DNA of 7,343 nucleotides from JAFGTF01 sp035527995 (GTDB taxonomy: Bacteria; Spirochaetota; B62-G9; DRHN01). A program made the translations under genes and the position numbers. This document shows positions 1 to 6,114 of this stretch, one piece after another. The stretch covers positions 1-7,343 of the forward strand of contig DATKZJ010000031.1 of NCBI GenBank assembly GCA_035527995.1, written 5' to 3'. The notes below the pieces were generated by a model, which saw only the letters and a program-made list of their open reading frames with translations, was not told where the DNA came from and searched no databases. Numbering within the stretch: position 1 is the stretch's first letter; each line of letters opens with the position of its first letter.

Positions 1-326
1 CCTGATGTCACCGTTACAGGGATTATTTTCTGACGGTTCACGACGACCTTCGTAGTTCGGCTGCAGAACTCCAGGTATCGGAGCGCCTCCAATTTCTCCA
101 GTGCGATAAGGTAATGAGCGCTTCCCCTGCTGATGAGCGGCGAGTGGACCTTTTTTCCGAATCTTATCTGGCAGACGACACTCCCGCCCCTCTGTGCCAT
201 GCCGTGCACCTCGTTGTTCTTCACATCATGTCCCGTCAAAAGTGCGGCCCGGGACAGTATCGTGCTCGCCAGTATAATCCCCTGCCCGCCTACGCCGACG
301 AGAAGGACGTTCTTTACTTCTTCCAT
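1..326 (-). CDS. iorB: Indolepyruvate:ferredoxin oxidoreductase, beta subunit (partial, 3' end beyond the left edge)
   Basis: The N-terminal 108 codons are visible; the gene runs off the window. IorB is the small subunit of indolepyruvate ferredoxin oxidoreductase, a cytoplasmic enzyme that with IorA decarboxylates aryl-pyruvates from transaminated aromatic amino acids to aryl-acetyl-CoA, reducing ferredoxin. Seen in the sequence: a Rossmann-like start MEEVKNVLLVGVGGQG with the glycine motif at residues 11-16, then NEVHGMAQRGGSV (residues 38-50), which is the signature of IorB rather than of the KorC or PorG gamma subunits (established knowledge). The ATG at 326-324 is preceded on the same strand by AGAGGT at suitable spacing, which supports this start. 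No iorA lies immediately upstream; the next gene is a gamma-glutamyltransferase homologue 210 bp away, so iorA must lie downstream, beyond the window, or elsewhere. Family identity is confident; the exact aryl-pyruvate preference is not. Confidence 0.9.
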   Translation of the reverse strand, partial: MEEVKNVLLVGVGGQGIILASTILSRAALLTGHDVKNNEVHGMAQRGGSVVCQIRFGKKVHSPLISRGSAHYLIALEKLEALRYLEFCSRTTKVVVNRQKIIPVTVTS

Positions 327-440
327 TTAAATACCTCTGCACCTGCGCTGGTATTGCGGCAATCCGGAATACGTTTCTGAAATGAGATTGCGGCGACATC
401 TAAAGACCGAAATCCATTTCTCTCGTTTCTTCGATTATTA

Positions 441-456
441 ACAGGTTAAAACCTGT
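441..456. promoter_or_regulatory. Perfect 16-bp dyad, candidate operator upstream of iorB
   Basis: ACAGGTT-AA-AACCTGT is an exact inverted repeat with 7-bp arms and a 2-bp centre. It lies about 115 bp upstream of the iorB start and about 80 bp after the end of the gamma-glutamyltransferase gene. The 2-bp centre is too small for a good RNA hairpin loop, and no T-run follows on the minus strand, so an operator for a dimeric regulator is more likely than a terminator. On the minus strand TTAATAAT follows it directly and could serve as a -10-like box, but I see no convincing -35. The regulator is unknown. Confidence 0.4.
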
Positions 457-536
457 CCCGTTGACCGCTTCGTTACCCGGATGATCTGCTTACTTGGAAG
501 GGAAAACCGCTTCAGCCGCACTCGCAGGCTCCCCTG

Positions 537-2252
537 TTAGCAGGCCCCTGCATGCCCCTCCCTCCGCCTGTCGCTCACCGCGACATAACCATCTTTATCC
601 CTGAATACTCCGTGTACATCTCCGATAGGTTCGTTTTTGTCCTCGACCTTGTACCCGAACCTCTCGAGCTCCTCAACGGTGGACCCCTCTATCCCTTGTT
701 TCTCCTTGTAAAGCGTATCAGGAAAGCCCTGATGGTGGACCCTCCCCGTACCGACCGCTTCCTTTGGGGCGGTTCCGGTAAACGCCGAGAGGATAACCGC
801 AGCAAGAGTCGACTGAATCGTCGGACCTCCGGGGGTTCCGAGAATCATTATCACGTCGCTGTCCCGTGTTACAATTACCGGGGACATGTTGCTGGCAGGC
901 CGCTTTCCAGGGGCGAAGATGTTCTCACGGTTGCCCATCACTCCGAAATAGTTCGGCTTACCGGGCAAAAAGGAGAAAGCGTCCATGCTCCCGTTCAGAA
1001 GAAAGCCGGCCCCCTTCACACTCCACTTCGAGCCGTACCTGAGGTTCAGCGTGTAGGAGTTGGAGACCGCATTACCCTCTCTGTCGATCACGGAAAAATG
1101 TGTCGTATCGCTTCCGCCGGGCAGGCCGTCCTCGTAAATTTCCTGACAAAACAGGTCATCCATGCCGCTGTGCATCAGACCATCGAGCTCTCTCGTCGGT
1201 ACATCCCTGTCATGTCTGATAAGACCGAAAAGGCGATCGGCATATTCCTTCCCGAGCACCTTTTTGTATGTTTTATGGCCTATGGTATCTATCTCGCCAA
1301 GATAGTAAAACCTGTCGATAAAGGCCATCTTAAACGCCTGCGCGAGGTGGTGGTAGTACTGCGGGGTAAATGGCTCTATCTTAAAGAAGGCATCTCTTGC
1401 CAGTATGTTCAACGCCTCGACGAGCACAGACCCGCCCCCTTCAGGGGGCGTTGACCACACCAGTGATCCCATCAACTCGGTCCAGACAGGCAGGACCTCC
1501 TCCACTTCGTAGGTTTTGAGGTCTTCGAGGGACAAACTCCCGCCGTTTTGTTCGAGATCGCTCACGATCTGCTCTGCGATCCTGCCCTCATAGAAAGCGC
1601 TCTGCCCCTCGTTGGCAAGTGTCTCAAGGGTCCCCGCGAGATGCGGGTTCTTCAGCAGGTCCCCCTCCTGAAAGGGCCCCTGCTCTTTTACGTATATAAG
1701 CCTTGATTCGGGTGAGCTCTCGAGCTTTGGCTTGAGACGGTTGAGGCATTGTGCCTGGTATTCTGTGATCGGTACACCGCTTCTTGCAAGCCCTGCCACG
1801 GGCAGGAGAAGATCTGCAGCCTTCAGGCTGCCGTATCTCTCGTGGAGCTCAAACCACGCCTTCACTGTCCCTGGAACGCATACAGACAGGGGCCCGAATG
1901 CGGTCCGCTCAGGATCGATTGCTCCGACATCGTTTATATAGTGCTCTCTCCTGGCACCTTTCGGAGCTCTCTCCCTGTAGTTGAGCACAGAAGGGGCGGC
2001 AGCTTTTCCGGGTTTGAACAAAACGTAGCCGCCCCCGCCGATATTCCCTGCCTGCGGATGACACACCACGAGTGCGAATGCGAGGGCAAAAGCGGCATCG
2101 AATGCATTTCCGCCATCGTTCAGGACCCCTACAGCGAGCCGTGTCGCTTCCTTCGAAACAGAGGCCGCGGCACCCCTGCCCCTTGCAACGCTCACTTCGC
2201 GCTCCAGGGCTTTCTGAATGCTCATACGAAAGCCGTCGTAATCGTCGCCCAA
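537..2252 (-). CDS. Gamma-glutamyltransferase-family Ntn hydrolase, no signal peptide, altered substrate pocket
   Basis: A 571-residue Ntn hydrolase of the gamma-glutamyltranspeptidase family, which self-cleaves into a large and a small subunit. The nucleophile is Thr383 in DTTHFSV, giving subunits of about 382 and 189 residues, as in E. coli GGT. From there the alignment to E. coli runs without gaps at an offset of 8: Asn411 is Asn403, Ser462 is Ser454 and Gly483-484 is Gly475-476. Arg93 in NYRERAP matches the carboxylate-binding Arg114. Three ligand-binding positions differ: Gln430 is Ser422, Asp433 is Ala425 and Ser463 is Asn455; the lid Tyr444 is Phe436. The start is TTG (2252-2250), preceded by AGGAGAGG at good spacing; the inner ATG (residue 10) has no such site. 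The N-terminus (MGDDYDGFRMSIQKALERE) is polar, so the enzyme is probably cytoplasmic. It may be an amidase or acylase on a substrate lacking the glutamyl amino group rather than a true GGT. Confidence 0.9.
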   Translation of the reverse strand: MGDDYDGFRMSIQKALEREVSVARGRGAAASVSKEATRLAVGVLNDGGNAFDAAFALAFALVVCHPQAGNIGGGGYVLFKPGKAAAPSVLNYRERAPKGARREHYINDVGAIDPERTAFGPLSVCVPGTVKAWFELHERYGSLKAADLLLPVAGLARSGVPITEYQAQCLNRLKPKLESSPESRLIYVKEQGPFQEGDLLKNPHLAGTLETLANEGQSAFYEGRIAEQIVSDLEQNGGSLSLEDLKTYEVEEVLPVWTELMGSLVWSTPPEGGGSVLVEALNILARDAFFKIEPFTPQYYHHLAQAFKMAFIDRFYYLGEIDTIGHKTYKKVLGKEYADRLFGLIRHDRDVPTRELDGLMHSGMDDLFCQEIYEDGLPGGSDTTHFSVIDREGNAVSNSYTLNLRYGSKWSVKGAGFLLNGSMDAFSFLPGKPNYFGVMGNRENIFAPGKRPASNMSPVIVTRDSDVIMILGTPGGPTIQSTLAAVILSAFTGTAPKEAVGTGRVHHQGFPDTLYKEKQGIEGSTVEELERFGYKVEDKNEPIGDVHGVFRDKDGYVAVSDRRREGHAGAC

Positions 2253-2267
2253 ACCTGTTTCACCTCT
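2253..2267 (-). promoter_or_regulatory. Ribosome binding site deciding the TTG start of the GGT homologue
   Basis: On the minus strand AGGAGAGGTG sits about 8-10 bases before TTG at 2252. The first in-frame ATG, nine codons later, has no purine-rich run ahead of it, so TTG is the better start and the protein has no hydrophobic leader in front. Confidence 0.6.
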
Positions 2268-2337
2268 CCTGAAATGTCCCAGTAATGGAACCCAGGTTCG
2301 TTGTAATGTAATAAAAGTAGAGGGTTTGTGGAAGGAT

Positions 2338-2369
2338 AAAAGAGCCTATGCCGCGAGTCTGTCTCGGCT
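2338..2369 (-). terminator. Candidate terminator after the kinase/regulator/sigma operon
   Basis: On the minus strand, about 27 bases after the sigma-factor stop, AGCC pairs with GGCT around an inner CGAG-ACAGA-CTCG hairpin. CTTTTAT follows. The structure is imperfect (unpaired bases between inner and outer stem, only four Ts), so it is a modest intrinsic terminator candidate. It fits the 143-bp gap that separates the operon from the next gene. Confidence 0.35.
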
Positions 2370-2395
2370 TCTGCATTTCACATAAAAACAACCGG

Positions 2396-3172
2396 TTAAT
2401 CTACAAAATCCATGATCTTACGCTTCCTCATCGGGTACCGCAACTTATCGAGAGCAGTGTGCTCGATCTGACGTATTCGTTCTTTCGTGAGGTTGTACCG
2501 CTCGCCGATCTCCTTCAGGGTGAGGGGCCTCTTCCCGTTGAGCCCGAAATGCCGCGATATGACGTCCCTCTCGATCGGCTTCAGCTTTTTCATGACCTCG
2601 TCGATTATATCCTTGAGGTTCTCCTCGATGGCTATCTTCTCTGGAAGATCATACTTACTGTCGTCCACGAGGTCCATGATGGTGTCGGAGTTGTTGTCCT
2701 CTGAGAGCTTCTGGTCCAGAGACACAGGCCGGTATATCTTCTTCAATTTCTGAACGGTATAGGTATCTTCCAACTCATTACGCTTGGAGAGCTGCGTTGC
2801 ATATTTCAGGGGAAGCTTTATTGACGTTGACTGCTCGAAGATCGCCTTGAGGATAAAATGCCGTATCCACCACCTCGCATAGGAGATGAATTTGAACCCC
2901 TTTGTTACATCGAACTTGTCTACAGCCCTTAAAAGCCCCATGTTTCCCTCGTTTATGAGATCCATGAGAGGCAAACCGAGGTTCTGATATTTTACCGCAA
3001 TGCTCACCACGAATCTGAGGTTCGAGACGATCAGTCTTTCCTTCTCGCGTCTATCTCCTTGCGATAACTTACTCGCGCAAATCTCCTCCTCTCTCCTCGA
3101 GAGAACCGGTATATTCTCTATCTGTTTCAGATATATCTGAACGGCATTCTTGTCTGCATGTAATCTTTTCAT
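2396..3172 (-). CDS. RpoD/RpoS-like alternative sigma-70 factor with shortened domain 3
   Basis: A 258-residue sigma-70-family factor that binds core RNA polymerase and directs it to promoters. Visible in order: region 1.2 (residues 8-40), region 2 (about 46-116, including NLRFVVSIAVKYQ and SYARWWIRHFI), a short domain 3 (about 117-150), a region 3.2-like linker (SLDQKLSEDN... DLVDD, 151-171) and region 4 (about 185-250) with the helix-turn-helix NLTKERIRQIEHTALDKLR. Region 1.1 is absent, as in group 2 factors. Aligned without gaps to E. coli sigma-70 at an offset of 332, Gln437 is His105, Thr440 is Leu108, His455 is Lys123 and Glu458 is Thr126. Domain 3 is about 20 residues shorter than in RpoD. 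Region 4.2 is well conserved, so a -35 element is probably still used. The start overlaps the regulator stop (ATGA), with GGAGGAGGGG just upstream. Its regulon is unknown. Confidence 0.93.
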   Translation of the reverse strand: MKRLHADKNAVQIYLKQIENIPVLSRREEEICASKLSQGDRREKERLIVSNLRFVVSIAVKYQNLGLPLMDLINEGNMGLLRAVDKFDVTKGFKFISYARWWIRHFILKAIFEQSTSIKLPLKYATQLSKRNELEDTYTVQKLKKIYRPVSLDQKLSEDNNSDTIMDLVDDSKYDLPEKIAIEENLKDIIDEVMKKLKPIERDVISRHFGLNGKRPLTLKEIGERYNLTKERIRQIEHTALDKLRYPMRKRKIMDFVD

Positions 3173-4566
3173 TCTGCCCCTCCTCCCTCAAAGTATGCTG
3201 GTACAATCCCCAGCTCCTTTATCTTCTTCCGCAAGGTCTTATAATCAATATTCAAGAGATGTGCTGCCTTGACCCTGTTCCAGTTTGTCTTTACGAGAGC
3301 CCCGCTGATCGCATCCCTCTCCGCCTTATGCCTCGCCCCTTTTGAGATCTCCTTGAGGGACGTACTGTTTGTAATACCAATCTTATCATGTTTATAGGAA
3401 GCTATCAAGGGAAAATGTTCTATGCGCAGCCTGTCGTCCTCAGCGAGAATAAAAGCTCTCTCGAGCATATTCTCGAGCTCCCGGACGTTTCCGGGAAAGC
3501 GGTACTCAACCAGCTTGGACAATATGTTTTTCGGTACTTCCTTTACATCCTTCTTCAGCTTCCTGTTGAGTCTGTCCACAAAAAATTTAACGAGCAGCGG
3601 AATATCCTCCTTCCTCTCCAGGAGCGGAGGTATATATACAGGAACCACATTCAGCCTGTAGTAAAGATCGTCTCTGAAATCGCCCAGATTTACCATTTCA
3701 TCGATATTCCGGTTCGTTGCGGAGATGATCCTGACGTCGATTCGAGTAGATTTGTCACCGCCGATAGGGGTGACCTCCCTGTCCTGGATCACCCTGAGAA
3801 GCTTAGCCTGCATGTTGAGAGGCATGTCACCGATCTCATCGAGAAAAAGGGTGCCGCCGTTCGCCCTCTTGAACTTACCATCCCTCATTTTTACCGCGCC
3901 TGTGAAAGCGCCTTTTTCGTACCCGAACAGCTCGCTCTCGAGTAGTGTTTCCGGAATCGCCGAACAGTTCACTGGAATAAAGGGCATATCCGCGCGCTTG
4001 CTCCGGGCATGTATCTCGCGCGCGACGAGCTCCTTCCCTGTTCCACTTTCACCGGTGATGAGCACGTTGACTGCATCGCTCTTCGAAACCTTGTCTATGA
4101 GGCTGTACACATTTTTAATCGCCTCCCCATTCCCCACAAGCTTACGCTCCCCGTATAAGTCCTCCAGCTCCTCCCTGAGGCTCACATTCTGGTTGAACAG
4201 GCTGAACGCCTTCATCGCCTTCTCTACATTGATGAGCAGCTCGTCCTTGCTGAACGGCTTGGAGATGTAGTCGAATGCGCCCACCTTCATCGCCTCTACC
4301 GCAGTTTCGATCGTTCCGTACGCAGTCATGATGATTATGTTCGATTTCACCTTGCCCTTTTTTACTCTGCGAAGGAATCCCAGGCCTCCCATCCCAGGCA
4401 TCTTCAGGTCCACGAGCATAACACTGTAGTCGTCCTTCAACGCTGTCTTCAGTGCCTCTTCGGCAGAGTACCCTTTGGTCACATGGTACTCCTCTTTCTC
4501 GAGTATATTGGCAATGATGTTCGCCTGAATCTCTTCGTCGTCGATAACGAGGATGTTTCTATTCAT
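3169..4566 (-). CDS. NtrC-family sigma-54-dependent response regulator
   Basis: A 465-residue regulator with the classic three-part layout. The receiver domain (residues 1-120) has the acidic pair Asp9-Asp10, the phosphoacceptor Asp53 (LVDLKMPG), Thr81 and Lys103. The AAA+ domain (about 140-380) has Walker A GESGTGKE (172-179), the sigma-54 contact loop GAFTGA (219-224), Walker B GGTLFLDEIG (237-246) and arginine-finger candidates in FRDDLYYRLN (297-306). A Fis-type helix-turn-helix ends it (about 416-452, NRVKAAHLLNIDYKTLRKK). All key residues for phosphorylation and ATP-driven opening of sigma-54 complexes are present, so an active activator is expected. The gene starts within the kinase gene (ATGAATAG, 8-base overlap). 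No good Shine-Dalgarno site is visible upstream, which points to translational coupling. Its target probably includes the sigma-54 promoter of its own operon. Confidence 0.96.
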   Translation of the reverse strand: MNRNILVIDDEEIQANIIANILEKEEYHVTKGYSAEEALKTALKDDYSVMLVDLKMPGMGGLGFLRRVKKGKVKSNIIIMTAYGTIETAVEAMKVGAFDYISKPFSKDELLINVEKAMKAFSLFNQNVSLREELEDLYGERKLVGNGEAIKNVYSLIDKVSKSDAVNVLITGESGTGKELVAREIHARSKRADMPFIPVNCSAIPETLLESELFGYEKGAFTGAVKMRDGKFKRANGGTLFLDEIGDMPLNMQAKLLRVIQDREVTPIGGDKSTRIDVRIISATNRNIDEMVNLGDFRDDLYYRLNVVPVYIPPLLERKEDIPLLVKFFVDRLNRKLKKDVKEVPKNILSKLVEYRFPGNVRELENMLERAFILAEDDRLRIEHFPLIASYKHDKIGITNSTSLKEISKGARHKAERDAISGALVKTNWNRVKAAHLLNIDYKTLRKKIKELGIVPAYFEGGGAE

Positions 4567-5761
4567 CGCTGATGTTTACCGGTAATAATATTTTGAATCT
4601 TGCGCCTTCGCCTTTTTTACTGCTCACGTTGATCTTACCCTTGTGCTTCTGTATTATGTTGTATATAATCGAAAGCCCGAGGCCAAAACCCTGTTTCTTG
4701 GTGGTGTAGTAGGGACTGAATATCTTGTTCTTATCCTCTTTTGGAATGCCTATTCCTGTGTCTGCGATCTCCACCATAACCGTATCATCGTTCACTTTCT
4801 TCGTCGAGATCACAATGTCCCCTCCTCTCGGCATCGCCTCCACCGCATTAATAATGAGGTTCGAAAATACCTGATTGAGCTTAGCCCTGTCGGCTTTTAT
4901 ACTCGGCACCGCGCCGTCGAGTCGAAGTGACATCTTTAAACCGTTCTTTATGACCTCAGGCTCCAGTACCCGAACGGTCTCTCTGATGATGCTGTTGATG
5001 TCTTCGGTCTTGAAATGAAACAGCTCCGGCTTCGTGAGACGCAAAAACCCCTCTACGATGTGATTGATGCGTTTCAGCTCATTCTTCATATTTTCCGAGA
5101 GCTTGTAGAACTCATATCTTTTTTCAGGATCATCAGGGCTGAGGTTTGTCTGTATGTAGTCCACGATAAGCCCGACGGTGTTTATGGGGTTCTTTATCTC
5201 GTGGGCGATCCCTGCGGCCAGATGCTTTGTGATCTCTACACCTTCAGAGCGGCTCTTCTCCTCCTCATGCTCCAAAAGCCCTTGCTGCATATGCTTGAAA
5301 GAATCCGTAAGCTCCTTGAGCTCAGAGCAATTCGGCGATTCGAGCGTATCGCTGATATTCCCTTTGACCAGGCCTCTCGATGCTTTTGCAAGGTCCATTA
5401 TCGGTTTTGATATACTCCGCGCTATCAGCAGCGCCAGGATTACACCGAGTATTATGAAGAATCCGAAGGTCATCAAGACCTGATAGCGCAGGTTTTGGAT
5501 CATACCAGTGAAATTTTCGATACTGTCGTCCCCGTCGACCCTAGTATAATTTCTGCTCATCATGATGTTCGAGTGTATACCCCCGAACAGTACCATGGAA
5601 AGGAACGAGTTGTAGGGAAGCGGTGCATTGGTACTGAACTGGATGCTCGATAGCTGCTTCTCGACCCTGTATTCGAGAAGCAGTATACCTCCGGTATACA
5701 TCAGCAACAGCGCGATAATCATCACGAGTATCCTTGTTTTTATGCGCATCCGACTGAACAT
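4559..5761 (-). CDS. Membrane sensor histidine kinase (HAMP, HisKA, HATPase)
   Basis: A 400-residue inner-membrane histidine kinase, partner of the overlapping regulator. Two membrane helices (about residues 9-29 and 95-115) bracket a short extracytoplasmic segment of about 65 residues (30-94). A HAMP linker follows (about 115-168), then the dimerisation/phosphoacceptor helix with His187 in AAGIAHEIKNP, the NtrB/AtoS-like H-box form. The ATPase domain has the N box (Asn301, Asn305), G1 box DTGIGIP (334-340), F box around Phe348 and G2 box GFGLGLS (358-364). There is no PAS domain, and I do not recognise the sensor segment, so the stimulus is unknown. The ATG at 5761-5759 is preceded by GATAGGG at workable spacing and by a sigma-54 promoter only about 25 bp away, so the leader is very short. 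It shares 8 bases with the regulator gene downstream. Confidence 0.95.
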   Translation of the reverse strand: MFSRMRIKTRILVMIIALLLMYTGGILLLEYRVEKQLSSIQFSTNAPLPYNSFLSMVLFGGIHSNIMMSRNYTRVDGDDSIENFTGMIQNLRYQVLMTFGFFIILGVILALLIARSISKPIMDLAKASRGLVKGNISDTLESPNCSELKELTDSFKHMQQGLLEHEEEKSRSEGVEITKHLAAGIAHEIKNPINTVGLIVDYIQTNLSPDDPEKRYEFYKLSENMKNELKRINHIVEGFLRLTKPELFHFKTEDINSIIRETVRVLEPEVIKNGLKMSLRLDGAVPSIKADRAKLNQVFSNLIINAVEAMPRGGDIVISTKKVNDDTVMVEIADTGIGIPKEDKNKIFSPYYTTKKQGFGLGLSIIYNIIQKHKGKINVSSKKGEGARFKILLPVNISDE

Positions 5762-5783
5762 ATGTGTACCCTATCTATTAATG

Positions 5784-5799
5784 AGCAAATACCATACCA
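5784..5799 (-). promoter_or_regulatory. Sigma-54 (-24/-12) promoter of the kinase operon
   Basis: Read on the minus strand, the site is TGGTATG-GTAT-TTGCT against the consensus TGGCACG-N4-TTGCW. The GG and GC doublets are spaced exactly 10 bases apart and the -12 half is a perfect match; the -24 half differs only at its fourth and sixth bases. Transcription would begin near 5773, leaving about 12 bases before the kinase ATG. The regulator encoded in the same operon carries GAFTGA, so self-activation is the natural reading. Confidence 0.65.
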
Positions 5800-5835
5800 C
5801 CAAATCTATATAATTAAAGCTTTTTTATTCCTTAT

Positions 5836-5864
5836 ATTTCGTTACTTATATAACATAACGAAAT
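5836..5864. promoter_or_regulatory. Dyad, candidate enhancer site for the NtrC-type regulator
   Basis: ATTTCGTTA (5836-5844) and TAACGAAAT (5856-5864) are a perfect inverted repeat with 9-bp arms and an 11-bp centre, which itself adds GTTA...TAAC. The centre lies about 77 bp upstream of the predicted sigma-54 start, a workable place for an activator dimer. The AT-rich stretch between them would ease looping. That the adjacent regulator binds here is inference. Confidence 0.45.
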
Positions 5865-5918
5865 CATATAATACTTCCCTTGGAAAAACCCTGAAAAAAT
5901 ATGGTATTTATACCTACA

Positions 5919-5940
5919 AATAGGGACTTTTGACCCTATT
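5919..5940. repeat. Second dyad upstream of the kinase promoter
   Basis: AATAGGG (5919-5925) and CCCTATT (5934-5940) form perfect 7-bp arms around an 8-base loop. On the plus strand the repeat runs into TTT, so it could act as a weak terminator against plus-strand reading. As DNA it could be a second regulator site, about 157 bp upstream of the predicted start. Its arms do not resemble those of the dyad at 5836-5864. A smaller dyad GGTAT-TT-ATACC (5903-5914) lies between them. Confidence 0.3.
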
Positions 5941-6114
5941 TTTATAGTAGCACATTCCCAACATTTATCAAGCCTATATATACACAGTGAAAAACGTGTT
6001 ACGTGACAGGACCATAAGGAACAGGAGACACACCTTTATTTTTATTCTTATTTTCATCTTTGGCCCTTCACTACCTTTCATTATATCACGCTGCTTTACG
6101 TCTGTACCTGAAAT

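Noticed and set aside
114..380. 88-codon plus-strand open frame at the left edge
   Set aside because: The minus strand encodes a clear IorB N-terminus over the same bases.
552..1454. 300-codon plus-strand open frame
   Set aside because: It lies antisense to the GGT homologue. The protein has no recognisable motifs and the minus-strand reading is a complete enzyme with catalytic residues.
1749..2285. 178-codon plus-strand open frame
   Set aside because: Shadow of the GGT gene; no ribosome binding site or family features.
3388..4270. Plus-strand open frames of 185 and 181 codons (3388-3945 and 3725-4270)
   Set aside because: Both are antisense to the response regulator, whose receiver, AAA+ and helix-turn-helix motifs are intact.
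5841..5854. GTTACTTATATAAC considered as a separate operator
   Set aside because: It is nested in the larger 5836-5864 dyad and gives no independent support.
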